A DNA stretch of 64,000 bases, from assembly GCF_002939885.1 (NCBI RefSeq), contig NZ_MDED01000022.1, forward strand, positions 18,908 to 82,907. The letters run 5' to 3'. The stretch comes from Xanthomonas cucurbitae. GTDB lineage: Bacteria > Pseudomonadota > Gammaproteobacteria > Xanthomonadales > Xanthomonadaceae. Made by a program: the position numbers and the translations under genes. Shown here one piece after another: positions 18,582 through 30,259 of the stretch (the first letter of the stretch is position 1; every line of letters begins with the position of its first letter). The notes under the pieces are model-generated. The model worked only from the letters and a program-made list of their open reading frames with translations, was not told the origin of the DNA and made no database searches.

Positions 18582-19052
18582 TCAGGCGCGATGGTAAGGA
18601 TGATTGGCCAACATGGCCGCCGCACGATACAACTGCTCGGCCACGATCAGGCGCACCAGCATATGCGGCAGGGTCAACGGGCCGATCGACCAGCGTTCGC
18701 TGGCGCTTCTCAGTACATCGGCGGCGTGACCTTCCGGGCCGCCGATCAGGAATGCCAGGTCGCGCCCCTGGCCGCGCCAATGCTCCATGCGCTGGGCCAG
18801 CTGCTCTGAACTGAGCGGACGGCCCGGCACGTCCAGCGCCACCACATAGGCGTTCTTCGGCAACGCCGCCAGCACGCGGCGGCCTTCGTCGTCGATGGCA
18901 CGTTGCGCGTCGCGGCCCTTGCCGCGCAGGCCGGGTTCGATCTCAACCAGCTCCAGCGGCATCCAGTGCGAGAGACGTTTCTGATATTCGGCAAACCCCT
19001 GCGCCACCCACGACGGGGCACGTTCGCCAGTGGCGATCAATCGGCATTTCAT
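18582..19052 (-). CDS. rlmH: 23S rRNA (pseudouridine1915-N3)-methyltransferase RlmH
   Basis: A 156-residue SPOUT methyltransferase that methylates pseudouridine 1915 of 23S rRNA on the assembled ribosome. The protein follows the family end to end: MKCRLIATGERAP, EIEPGLRGKGRDAQRAIDDEG, VVALDVPGRPLSSEQLA, the SAM-binding knot LAFLIGGPEGH and the C-terminus LPHMLVRLIVAEQLYRAAAMLANHPYHRA. ATG 19052 is preferred over GTG 19058. In E. coli rlmH follows rsfS directly; here the two are 3 kb apart, separated by a phosphatase gene and a J-domain-like gene. Confidence 0.96.
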   Translation of the reverse strand: MKCRLIATGERAPSWVAQGFAEYQKRLSHWMPLELVEIEPGLRGKGRDAQRAIDDEGRRVLAALPKNAYVVALDVPGRPLSSEQLAQRMEHWRGQGRDLAFLIGGPEGHAADVLRSASERWSIGPLTLPHMLVRLIVAEQLYRAAAMLANHPYHRA

Positions 19053-19172
19053 CGCCACATGATATCCGCGTCACAGCCCGGGCATCCCGCGACGATTTGT
19101 CGGCGCGTGTCATGGCGTGGTTACAGCCGGCAATTAGTGTCGCCCGACCACCCAGCCCGCAGGAGTCGTTCG

Positions 19173-20708
19173 ATGCCGATTTTCGATCCCGCCCGCCGCC
19201 AGGTTCTCAAGGGCAGCGCCGCCGTGATGGCCGCCGGTGCCCTTGGCAGCTTGGGCGCCTTGCAATCCCGCCAGGCCCAGGCCGCCACGTCCCCGTCGGT
19301 GCGGCTCGCGCCGGTTCCCAGCCGCTACGGCCCGCTGGCACCGGTGGCCGACCAGAGCACCGGGCTACCGCTGCTACAGCTGCCGCGCGGTTTCAGCTAC
19401 CGCTCGTTCGGCTGGAGTGGCGATCGCATGGACGATGGCCAGCCCTGTCCCGACCGTCACGACGGCATGGCCGTGGTCGGCCTGCGCCGGCCCGACTGGC
19501 GCCCCGGCAGCGACCCGTTGCGCGGCCTGGAATACGTGTTGATCCGCAACCACGAACGCGGCGCCGGCAGCCCGTTCCGCGCACCGGCGATGTACGACAC
19601 TGGCATCGTCAGCGGCACCCAGTCCGCCGGCGGCGGCACCACCACGCTGAGTTACGGCCGCCGTGGCTGGGGCAGCCTGGAGCCCAGCCTGGGCGGCACC
19701 CTGGTCAACTGCGCCGGCGGCCCCACCCCGTGGGGCACCTGGCTGAGCTGCGAAGAGATCAAGACCAATGCGGTGTCCAGCACCGGCCGCAAGCACGGCT
19801 ACGTGTTCGAAGTGGACCCGGACAGCCACCGCACCACCGGCCGGCCGCTGGTGGGCCTGGGCCGTTTCAGCCACGAGGCGGTGGCGATCGACCCGCGCAC
19901 CGGCATCGTCTATCTCACCGAAGACGACCGCAACAAGGCCGGGCTGTACCGTTTCATTCCCAATGATCGCCACGGACGTAACGGGTCGCTGGAAAACGGT
20001 GGCCGGCTGCAGGCCGCACGCGTGCGCGGGCGCCGCAATGCCGATCTGACCGTGGCCAGCATCGGCCAGCAGTTCCAGCTGGAATGGGTGGATATCAGCG
20101 AGCCCGATCTGGACAGCATCGCCGCGCCGGCAGGCTTTGCCGATATCGGCGCCAACGACACCTTGAGCGGCCCGTTTGCGCAGGCCTGGGCCGATGGCGC
20201 GCTGCGCATGAGCCGCGGCGAAGGCATCTGGTACAGCTACGGCAAGCTGTTCATTGTCGACACCAGCACCGGCGTGGATGCGCAGGGCCGGCGCGGCTAC
20301 GGCAATGGCGCGGTGTGGGTGCTGGACCTGTTCACCCAGCGCCTGAGCGCGCTGTTCGTCAGCGGCAACCAGCTGGCGGCGCACAACCCGGACAACGTGA
20401 CGGTGAGCGCGCGCGGCGGCGTGGTGCTGTGCGAGGACGGCGGCGAGAGCCCGGACGAATACGGCCCCGGCGCGCGCCTGCTGGGCCTGACCCGCCAGGG
20501 CGAGTCGTTCTATCTGGCCAAGAACAACGTGCAGCTCACCTCGCAGCAGATCGCCAACGCCGGCAAGACGATCGCCGAGGGCGACTACCGCGATACCGAG
20601 TTCTGCGGCGCCTGCTGGGACCCGTTGGCGCGCACCCTGTTCGTCAACATCCAGACCCCGGGCATCACCCTGGCCATCACCGGGCCATGGGAGCGCGGGC
20701 CGTTGTAA
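19173..20708 (+). CDS. PhoX-type (DUF839) phosphatase, Tat-exported
   Basis: A 511-residue protein of the PhoX/DUF839 family, calcium- and iron-dependent phosphatases. ATG 19173 has AGGAG 7 bases upstream. The N-terminus carries a twin-arginine signal (ARRQVLKGSAAVMAAGALGSLGAL) followed by an AQA cleavage region. Family motifs: LPRGFSYRSFGWSGDRMDDG, the HERG segment, NCAGGPTPWGTWLSCEE, KHGYVFEVDP, GRFSHEAVAIDPRTGIVYLTEDD, and the C-terminal NPDNVTVSARGGVVLCEDGG. Members act in the periplasm on phosphomonoesters; the specific substrate here is not known. It sits between rlmH and rsfS, breaking a normally contiguous operon. Confidence 0.92.
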   Translation: MPIFDPARRQVLKGSAAVMAAGALGSLGALQSRQAQAATSPSVRLAPVPSRYGPLAPVADQSTGLPLLQLPRGFSYRSFGWSGDRMDDGQPCPDRHDGMAVVGLRRPDWRPGSDPLRGLEYVLIRNHERGAGSPFRAPAMYDTGIVSGTQSAGGGTTTLSYGRRGWGSLEPSLGGTLVNCAGGPTPWGTWLSCEEIKTNAVSSTGRKHGYVFEVDPDSHRTTGRPLVGLGRFSHEAVAIDPRTGIVYLTEDDRNKAGLYRFIPNDRHGRNGSLENGGRLQAARVRGRRNADLTVASIGQQFQLEWVDISEPDLDSIAAPAGFADIGANDTLSGPFAQAWADGALRMSRGEGIWYSYGKLFIVDTSTGVDAQGRRGYGNGAVWVLDLFTQRLSALFVSGNQLAAHNPDNVTVSARGGVVLCEDGGESPDEYGPGARLLGLTRQGESFYLAKNNVQLTSQQIANAGKTIAEGDYRDTEFCGACWDPLARTLFVNIQTPGITLAITGPWERGPL

Positions 20709-20860
20709 GGCAGTGGCCGCTGTCTGGAGGGCGGGCACCCTTCAGGCAGCCGCCCCTGCGGGCGATCCGCCGGCAACGCTTGCCCACGCCGAGACGCTCA
20801 GGCAACGGGCGTCTGCATTGCTGTCACAAGTCGCACAGCATGGCTTGGTCCAGGCCAGCG

Positions 20861-20879
20861 CCTACCCACTGCGGGTAGG
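20861..20879. terminator. Small hairpin between convergent genes
   Basis: A 7-bp stem CCTACCC / GGGTAGG with a 6-base loop region, between the convergent phosphatase gene (stop 20708) and the J-domain-like gene (stop 20900). A weak terminator candidate; the rest of the 190-base gap shows nothing. Confidence 0.4.
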
Positions 20880-20899
20880 TCACCTGGTTGCCGCAGCAG

Positions 20900-22042
20900 T
20901 CAGTAGAACCCAACGCTGTCGCGCTGCAGCTTGAGCCAGCGCTTGATCGCCTTTGTGTCTGTCAACTCGCGTATCTCGCGCAGCAGCGCTTGCCGGTAAA
21001 GCACTTCGTTGGCGACCTGACGCTTGAACTTGGTCATCAGTCTGTCCAGCCCCTCGGGCTTGGGTTGTGCTGGCAGATCCAGATCGTAGGCGTAGCAGAA
21101 ATCCATTGCATGCTGTGCCAGCTGGTACTTGAGTTCCTTGCACTGGCGATCCAGCTCGCGGTTGTACTCCTTCAACCGCGTCGGGTTGATCGCGTCCACG
21201 CCCTGTGCATCGAGCAGGCCGATCTCCGCCTGCAGTTCGAGCAGGCCAAGCAGGTCGTTGCCCTTGTAAGCGGCATTGAGCCGCTGCATCAGCTCGGTGC
21301 GCGTAGCGCGATCGTCCGCGTCACTGGCGCGATCCGGATGCAGGTTGCTGGCCAGCTTGCGATACAACTCGCGCAGCGGAGGCGGCTCGGCCTGGGCCTT
21401 GGCCTTGGCGGTTTTCTTCTCCGGGCGACGCCGCCGCTCGCCGGCACCTGGTTGCCTGGCGTGCTCGCCAGCAGCGTCGGCCTCTGCCTGCGCCTGGTCC
21501 AGGCGCGCATTGACCCGTTCGAAGAGTTCATCGGGCGAATCGACCGAGGCCAGCTCCTCCGGATCCAGCCCATACAACTGGCCGATGACCTGTTTCATCA
21601 GCTCATCCGATTCATCGAGCTCATCGTCGTAGCCGACCTCGTTGTGCCGTTCGTAGATGGGCTTGAGCTCGACATGACCGATCTCGATCAGCGGACCGGC
21701 CAGATCGCAGATTTCATCGGACACGAAGTCCCGATCGATCCTGCTCAGCTTGACCGTGGCATCGATGCGATCGAGCAGATGGATCTGCTCGATCTCCAGC
21801 ACGCGTTGTTGCTCGAACAGCGGCAGCACTTCGGCTTGATAGCGTGCGCGCCACTGCTCGACCGCCTCGCGCCAGTCATGCAAGTCGGTGCGATGGCGCT
21901 GCAGATCGCGCAGCAGCCGGTCGAAGCGCTTGCGTGCGGGCGACATTTCCTGGCCACCGGCATCGCCGGGTTGCCGGCTCAGTTGCTGCAATGCCGTGGA
22001 CACGGGTGCGTTGGAAGGAGAGGCAGCGGTAGTTTTGGGCAT
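20900..22042 (-). CDS. J-domain-like protein with coiled-coil N-terminus
   Basis: A cytosolic 380-residue protein. Residues about 30-185 are charged and helical, with likely coiled coil (ARKRFDRLLRDLQRHRTDL...). A basic linker (GERRRRPEKKTAKAKAQ, about 201-217) leads to a short J-domain-like segment at about 222-275: LRELYRKLASNLHPDRASD, with the HPD tripeptide at 235-237, then RLNAAYKGNDLLGLLELQ. The HPD motif is what stimulates DnaK-type chaperones, so it may be a specialised co-chaperone. No zinc-finger or substrate domain of classical DnaJ is present. It is on the same strand as rsfS and 26 bases downstream of it, so probably co-transcribed. No clear ribosome binding site. Confidence 0.8.
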   Translation of the reverse strand: MPKTTAASPSNAPVSTALQQLSRQPGDAGGQEMSPARKRFDRLLRDLQRHRTDLHDWREAVEQWRARYQAEVLPLFEQQRVLEIEQIHLLDRIDATVKLSRIDRDFVSDEICDLAGPLIEIGHVELKPIYERHNEVGYDDELDESDELMKQVIGQLYGLDPEELASVDSPDELFERVNARLDQAQAEADAAGEHARQPGAGERRRRPEKKTAKAKAQAEPPPLRELYRKLASNLHPDRASDADDRATRTELMQRLNAAYKGNDLLGLLELQAEIGLLDAQGVDAINPTRLKEYNRELDRQCKELKYQLAQHAMDFCYAYDLDLPAQPKPEGLDRLMTKFKRQVANEVLYRQALLREIRELTDTKAIKRWLKLQRDSVGFY

Positions 22043-22068
22043 GGAGGATCAATGACTCAGTGGATCAC

Positions 22069-22488
22069 TTACTCGAAATCGGCGGAAGACGCTTCGTCCG
22101 GACGCTGGTCGCCCACCGTCCACAGGCGCTCCAGCGCATAGAACTCGCGCACGCGCGGCAGCATCACATGCACCACCACATCGCCCAGGTCCACCAGCAC
22201 CCATTCGGCTTCGCGCTCGCCTTCCACGCCCAACGGCATCACGTCCAGCCGCTTGGCGAACTTGACCACTTCGTCGGCGATCGACTTGACGTGGCGGGTC
22301 GAGGTGCCGGAGGCGATCACCATGTAATCGCAGACGCTGGACTTGCCACGCACATCGATCTCGACCACGTCCTTGGCTTTCAGCTCTTCCACGGCCTCGC
22401 GCACGGTGGCCAACAGGGCCGGCACGGACGGCGGCGGATTCGGAATGGAGGTCTTGATGACTTGGGCTTGGCTGGTCAAAGCGGGCAA
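22069..22488 (-). CDS. rsfS: Ribosome silencing factor RsfS
   Basis: A 139-residue protein that binds uL14 and blocks joining of ribosomal subunits in nutrient limitation. Family core: [43 protein letters not shown], the [22 protein letters not shown] segment and [12 protein letters not shown]. No ATG is available; the start is set at TTG 22488, but the next in-frame TTG (MTSQAQ...) is equally possible. It follows nadD by 48 bases on the same strand, as in the usual nadD-rsfS-rlmH order. Confidence 0.93.
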   Translation of the reverse strand: MPALTSQAQVIKTSIPNPPPSVPALLATVREAVEELKAKDVVEIDVRGKSSVCDYMVIASGTSTRHVKSIADEVVKFAKRLDVMPLGVEGEREAEWVLVDLGDVVVHVMLPRVREFYALERLWTVGDQRPDEASSADFE

Positions 22489-22536
22489 CTCGATGGAATT
22501 AGCGTGAATTATAGGCCCGTCCGGGCCGCGACGTGT

Positions 22537-23406
22537 TCAGCTAGCCGGGCAGGCGCAACCGTATAGCCCTTGCTGCGCGATGAAGTCCGCCACTGCTGCG
22601 GGCACCAGCGCCCGCCAGTCGCCGCCACTGGCAATGCGTGCACGCACCGCGCTGGCCGATTCGCCGCGCAACGACGCCTGCAGACGCCACAGCCGGCCGG
22701 CCGGTGAAGCGGACAGTTCGTCCACGCTGGTCGCCCAACGGCCCTGTACCGCTGCGGCAAGCGCAGGGGAATCGGCCAGATCCAGCGCCGTCCCCGGGCG
22801 CGCGGCGATCACGAAATGGGCCAGCCCGAACAGCGCTTCCCATTCATGCCATTGGCTCAGCTCGACAAACGCATCGGCGCCGAGCAACCAGGCAATCGGG
22901 GTCTGCGGGCCAAGCGTTGCGCGCAGCTCGCGCAGCGTCTCCACCGTGTAGGACGGCGCACCGCTGGCACAGGCGCGCTGCAACTCGCGGGTATCGAGCA
23001 CCAGACCGGGCTGGCCGGCAAGCGCAAGCGTAAGCATCTGCGCGCGCTGCGGGGCGGTGGCACCGGGGGCGGAACGATGCGGCGGGTCGGCGGCCGGCAC
23101 CACATGCACCACCACGCCCAGCGCCCCGCGCGCCGCGCAGGCGATGGCGAGATGGCCCAGGTGGATCGGGTCGAAGGTGCCGCCGTAGTAAAGATGGAGC
23201 TGGGAATCGGGAATCGGGAGTCGGGAATCGGAAGAGCCGGGGTCCGCACCGTGGTCGGGATGGGAGTGTTGCTGTTCCTGCGATCCGGAAGAGCTGGTTA
23301 CAAGGCTGGGCTGCGCACGCTGGTCGGAATGGACCCGCTGCCCTTCACCTTGCCCTTCCCGGGCCCCCGGTCCCGGGTCCCGGGTCCCGGCTCTCCCCGC
23401 CCTCAC
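22537..23406 (-). CDS. nadD: Nicotinate-mononucleotide adenylyltransferase with unusual 5' region
   Basis: NAD biosynthesis enzyme that makes nicotinate adenine dinucleotide from NaMN and ATP. The nucleotidyltransferase motif YYGGTFDPIHLGH is clear, with VPAADPPHR, WLLGADAFVELSQWHEWEALF and the second-half SASAVRARIASG motif. The difficulty is the start. Between GTG 23406, which overlaps the holA stop as GTGA, and the GGTFDPIH motif there is no in-frame ATG, GTG or TTG. GTG 23406 gives a 289-residue product whose first 70 or so residues are low-complexity sequence encoded by two heptamer arrays. A non-canonical ATT start close to the core is the alternative. The core assignment is firm, the N-terminus is not. 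Confidence 0.9.
   Translation of the reverse strand: MRAGRAGTRDPGPGAREGQGEGQRVHSDQRAQPSLVTSSSGSQEQQHSHPDHGADPGSSDSRLPIPDSQLHLYYGGTFDPIHLGHLAIACAARGALGVVVHVVPAADPPHRSAPGATAPQRAQMLTLALAGQPGLVLDTRELQRACASGAPSYTVETLRELRATLGPQTPIAWLLGADAFVELSQWHEWEALFGLAHFVIAARPGTALDLADSPALAAAVQGRWATSVDELSASPAGRLWRLQASLRGESASAVRARIASGGDWRALVPAAVADFIAQQGLYGCACPAS
23202..23229. repeat. Heptamer array (GGGAATC), copy 4, inside the nadD 5' region
   Basis: Tandem heptamers GGGAATC, GGGAATC, GGGAGTC, GGGAATC lying about 20-50 bases before the codons of the NadD catalytic motif. If translation starts at GTG 23406 the array encodes SRLPIPDS. Confidence 0.88.
23369..23389. repeat. Second heptamer array (GGTCCCG x3) in the nadD 5' region
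   Basis: Three exact tandem GGTCCCG heptamers just after the holA stop codon. On the minus strand they encode RDPGPGA near the N-terminus of the extended NadD reading frame. Same unit length as the GGGAATC arrays but a different sequence. Confidence 0.8.
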
Positions 23407-24431
23407 GCCAGCAATCTCACCGCGCGCGCTTCGGCCACCGCCACCAGCAGGCGTTCCAGGCCGACCCAGGCGTCGCCGTCCGCGCGGCCCTTGGCCATGC
23501 GGTCGACCAGCCCGGCTTCGGCGACGAAGCGCTCCCAGCGCTGCGCTTCGGGGTGGCGCTGCAGTGCGCGCTTGAACGGGGCCTGGCGGGATTCCCAGAT
23601 GCCTTGCGATTTCATTTCGGCAGCCAGGTTGCCGCCGCTGGCCTGCACCTTGGCCAGCGCGGCGGTGCGCAGCAGTTCCTTGATCAGGATCGGCATCAGC
23701 GCGGCCACCGCTTCGCCCTCGGCGCGCAGGCCGGCCAGCATGCGGATCACCGCCGCCGGGTGGCCGGAAAACACCGTCTCGGCCAGCCGGAACACGTCGT
23801 AGCGGGCGGCGTCGGCCACCAACGATTCCATCGCTTCCAGGTCCAGCGTCTTGCCGTCGGCCAGCAGGGCGAGCTTGTCGATCTCCTGCGCGGCGGCCAG
23901 CAGGTTGCCTTCCACCCGCTCGCTCAGCCGCTGCACCGCGGCCGCGTCGGCGCGCAGGCCCTGGCTGCGCAGACGGCGTTCGATCCAGTCGGACAGTTCA
24001 TGCGGCTTGATCGCCCAGGCCACCGCAATGGTGCCCAAACGGCCCACCGCATCGGCCCACTTGCCCTGGTGCGCCTTGCTCCAGTCGTTGGCGGTAATCA
24101 GCAGCACCACGTCCGGTGGTGGGTTGGCGCAGAAGCGGGTGATGACCTCGGCACCGTCCTTGCCCGGCTTGCCGCTGGGCAGGCGCACCTCCACCAGCCG
24201 GCGCGGGCTGAACAGGCTGGGCGCGTTGAAGCTGGCGTCGAGCTGGTGCCAGTCGAAGTCGCGGCCATCGGCATCGAAGACCTCACGCTCGCCGATGCCT
24301 TCTGCGCGCGCGCGGGCGCGCACGGCGTCGGCCGCTTCCAGCACCCGCAAGGTCTCCGGGCCGGCGATCAGGTAAACCGGCTGCAGGGGCTGGTTGGACT
24401 GGCCGGCCAGTTGCTCGGGGCGCAGTTCCAT
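23403..24431 (-). CDS. holA: DNA polymerase III subunit delta
   Basis: A 342-residue clamp-loader subunit that opens the beta clamp. Family features: MELRPEQLAGQ start, PVYLIAGPETLRVLEAADAVRARAR, FDADGRDFDWHQL, SLFSPRRLVEVRLPSGKPGKDGAEVI, and the middle ERVEGNLLAAAQEIDKLALLADG segment. ATG 24431. The stop TGA overlaps the GTG that is the only canonical start upstream of nadD (GTGA). It lies in the leuS-lptE-holA-nadD order. The 165-base gap to lptE, normally very short, contains no gene I can support. Confidence 0.95.
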   Translation of the reverse strand: MELRPEQLAGQSNQPLQPVYLIAGPETLRVLEAADAVRARARAEGIGEREVFDADGRDFDWHQLDASFNAPSLFSPRRLVEVRLPSGKPGKDGAEVITRFCANPPPDVVLLITANDWSKAHQGKWADAVGRLGTIAVAWAIKPHELSDWIERRLRSQGLRADAAAVQRLSERVEGNLLAAAQEIDKLALLADGKTLDLEAMESLVADAARYDVFRLAETVFSGHPAAVIRMLAGLRAEGEAVAALMPILIKELLRTAALAKVQASGGNLAAEMKSQGIWESRQAPFKRALQRHPEAQRWERFVAEAGLVDRMAKGRADGDAWVGLERLLVAVAEARAVRLLA

Positions 24432-24596
24432 GTCTAACGGCGCACGTTCGGGTCGGTGGTGGTCGGCCAGAGGCGACACGCCAACGCGCGCGCGCACACC
24501 CGATGCCAGCGGCGCTGTCGGGGCACTTCGCGCAGCAGCCTCAGGCCGAGGCCGCGCTGGTCCGACGCTGGCGAGGTCGTCTCGATGCCCACGGCC

Positions 24597-25238
24597 TCAG
24601 TTGTTGGACGTCGGTGCTGGCGGCAGCGATGCCGGCACGCTGGACTCGGGTGTGGATGGCTGCAGCGGTGGCGTGGTGGCTGGCGGCAGCGGTGCGCTCG
24701 GCGTGCTTTCCAGGCCCTCGCCACGCTGTACGCGTGCGCGGACCACGCTGTCGATGCGACGCAGGATCGAGGCCGACATGTCCTTGCGCAATTCGTCGGC
24801 AAGGATCTCGCGCTCGGTGGCGGTACCGGTGGCGTCCACCGGTGGCGACACGTAATCGCGCGACAGCTCGATCACCTGCTGCGGCACCAGCACCGCGCCA
24901 TTGGCGGTGGTGAGCGTGAAGATGGCGGCGTAGCGCAGGCTGAACTCCTGCGCACGGCCCTGGCTGTCGATGGCGATCGGCAGGTCGCCCCAGCGCTCGG
25001 ACAACACCTGCAACTGCGCAAAGCCGGTCTTGGCATCTTCATCGGCCACGGTGGCACCAGCGGCCTTGAGCCCACGGCGCAGCAGTTTGGCCAGCTCGCT
25101 GTACTGGGTGCTGGACTGCACCTTCACCGCCGGCGTATCGGGGGGCAGCGCAAGCGAGTTACGCAGATGGAAGCCGCAGGCGGTGAGGCTGGAGACCAGC
25201 ACGAGCGACGCAGCGAACGCAGTAGGAAATCGGATCAT
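24597..25238 (-). CDS. lptE: LPS-assembly lipoprotein LptE
   Basis: A 213-residue outer-membrane lipoprotein that plugs LptD and helps insert LPS. Signal peptide with lipobox LTAC (cysteine near residue 21) followed by GFHLRNSLALPP, the family hallmark. A Ser/Pro/Ala-rich C-terminal tail (TPSAPLPPATTPPLQPSTPE) extends beyond the usual domain. ATG 25238 is preferred over GTG 25244; neither has a strong ribosome binding site. It is between leuS and holA, the usual place. Confidence 0.93.
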   Translation of the reverse strand: MIRFPTAFAASLVLVSSLTACGFHLRNSLALPPDTPAVKVQSSTQYSELAKLLRRGLKAAGATVADEDAKTGFAQLQVLSERWGDLPIAIDSQGRAQEFSLRYAAIFTLTTANGAVLVPQQVIELSRDYVSPPVDATGTATEREILADELRKDMSASILRRIDSVVRARVQRGEGLESTPSAPLPPATTPPLQPSTPESSVPASLPPAPTSNN

Positions 25239-25538
25239 GGGCACAGTCTGGAGGAGCGCCCCGGCGGCGGCAACAGGCGGCTAGCCTGACGCAGCCGGCG
25301 TGAACGGGGCTTGATAAGGTGCCGCACTACAACTGCGGCGCCCAACATGAAAAACGCGTCGCCACGCGCCGGTGCAGCGCATTGCCGAATACCACTGCGG
25401 CATCCCTACCTGCGCAGCACCACGCGCCAGTGCAACACATTGCCAAAACCGCCGCAGCCACCTTGCACCGGCTCGCCCAGCACGCTGCTCCGGGAAACTA
25501 CCGGGAGCGGCAATGGCAACCCGAGCGAGCAGTAACGA
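25239..25538. other. Gap between leuS and lptE
   Basis: About 300 bases with no supported gene. The small open frames on the plus strand are Arg/Pro/Ala-rich with no ribosome binding site. No terminator or repeat was recognised, so leuS and lptE may still be co-transcribed. Confidence 0.4.
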
Positions 25539-28866
<3,328 letters not shown>

Positions 28867-29025
28867 TGTGCTGCTCCGCATCGTGGCACCGTGCGCCACC
28901 AGAACGCGGCATTGTCGGGCCGGGCGGGCGTGGCGTGAACCCCTGGCACGTGTCACGCCGGCCTTGTGTCGGCCGGGTTTGCCACCATTACGGTCCATTG
29001 TTGCCGTTCTCACTTCAGGAAACCC

Positions 29026-29886
29026 ATGTCCGACAAACCGCATGTATTCGATGTCACCACCGACACCTTCGAGACCGAGGTCCTGCAGAAATCGTTGACG
29101 ACACCGGTGCTGGTGGACTTCTGGGCCACCTGGTGCGGGCCCTGCAAGACCCTGACGCCGATCCTGGAGAAGCTGGCGGCCGACTACCACGGCGCCTTCG
29201 AACTGGCCAAGGTCGATGTGGACAAGGAACAGCAGATCGCGGCCGCGTTCCAGATCCGCTCGGTGCCAACGGTATTCCTGGTCAAGGGCGGCGAGCTGGT
29301 GGACGGCTTCCCGGGCGCGATGCCCGAGGGCCAGATCCGCGAATTCCTGACCCAGCACGGCGTGTTGCCGGCCGAGCCGCAGGTCGTCGAAGCACTGCCG
29401 CCCGAGGCACCGCTGGACCCGCAAGCCCAGGCCGCCGCGCTGCGCGAGGCGATCGCCGCCGAGCCGGACAAGGACGAGCTCAAGCTGGATCTGGCATTGG
29501 CGCTGCTCAAGACCGGCGACACCGCCGAGGCCGAGCAACTGATCGACGCCCTGCCCGCCAACCTGGCCACCGACGACCGCGCGGTGCGCGCCAAGGCGCG
29601 TCTGGGTTTTGCCAATGTGCTCAAGGACGCCCCGGACGCGGGCGCACTGCAGGCCAGCGTGGACGCCAACGAGGCCGACCTGCGCGCACGTCATCTGCTG
29701 GGCGTGCGCCATCTGCTCGACGGCAACGACGAAGCGGCGCTGGAGCAGTTCCTGGAAATGCTGCGCCAGGACCGCGCCTTCGACGACAACCTGCCGCGCC
29801 GCAGCCTGATCGATGCGTTCCGTGTGATCGAAGACGAAGACCTGGTGGGCCGCTACCGCCGCAAGATGTCGGCGCTGGTGTTCTGA
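29026..29886 (+). CDS. cnoX: Thioredoxin-TPR chaperedoxin CnoX (YbbN)
   Basis: A 286-residue protein with an N-terminal thioredoxin fold (about 1-110) and C-terminal tetratricopeptide repeats. E. coli CnoX protects proteins from overoxidation and hands them to GroEL and DnaK. Here the active site is FWATWCGPCKTLTP with an intact CGPC at residues 37-40, whereas E. coli CnoX lacks the first Cys; so this one may be a true oxidoreductase. The TPR part follows the family (EAPLDPQAQAAALREAIAAEPDKDELKLDLALALL...ARHLLGVRHLLDGNDEAALEQFLEMLRQDRAF). ATG 29026 with AGGA upstream. Two REP-like repeats follow the gene. Confidence 0.92.
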   Translation: MSDKPHVFDVTTDTFETEVLQKSLTTPVLVDFWATWCGPCKTLTPILEKLAADYHGAFELAKVDVDKEQQIAAAFQIRSVPTVFLVKGGELVDGFPGAMPEGQIREFLTQHGVLPAEPQVVEALPPEAPLDPQAQAAALREAIAAEPDKDELKLDLALALLKTGDTAEAEQLIDALPANLATDDRAVRAKARLGFANVLKDAPDAGALQASVDANEADLRARHLLGVRHLLDGNDEAALEQFLEMLRQDRAFDDNLPRRSLIDAFRVIEDEDLVGRYRRKMSALVF

Positions 29887-29918
29887 CAGCCAATGGCGCT
29901 GCGGCGCCACATGGACCC

Positions 29919-30011
29919 GTAGGAGCGGACCTGGCCGCGACGAGGCATTACCGTCGGTCGCCGAAGAGGGTTTCCCCGGTAACGCGCCGTCGCGGCCGGG
30001 TCCGCTCCTAC
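29919..30011. repeat. REP-like inverted repeat, copy 1
   Basis: A 93-base element with outer arms GTAGGAGCGGACCTGGCCGC and its near-complement ending GTCCGCTCCTAC; the arms differ by one base pair and enclose about 45 bases of variable sequence. It lies between cnoX and the hotdog-fold gene. Confidence 0.85.
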
Positions 30012-30096
30012 CAAGGCGGGCGGCAGGACTGACGTCACCTGGCAGCACTGCAACAAGCGGCAGCACCGGCCCCAACACCGCCAACCCGAAGCACAC

Positions 30097-30185
30097 GTAG
30101 GAGCGGACCTGGCCGCGACGCGACGGCGCCCGGTTGCGATGAGGCATTCCCGGTAACGCGCCGTCGCGGCCGGGTCCGCTCCTAC
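30097..30185. repeat. REP-like inverted repeat, copy 2
   Basis: Second copy of the element at 29919, same outer arms and orientation, 89 bases long, with a different centre (though GCATT and CCCGGTAACGCGCCGTCGCGG are shared). Together the two copies form a BIME-like cluster in the 370-base spacer, which otherwise contains no gene. Confidence 0.85.
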
Positions 30186-30259
30186 AGTCGCTGCGGCCCA
30201 TATCCATACGCATGCGAATGTTACGCTATGCACTGCCTCCGCCATCGCATCAGGCCCGC

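Noticed and set aside
24432..24596. Possible short gene between lptE and holA
   Set aside because: No start signal and no recognisable protein in any frame; treated as spacer.
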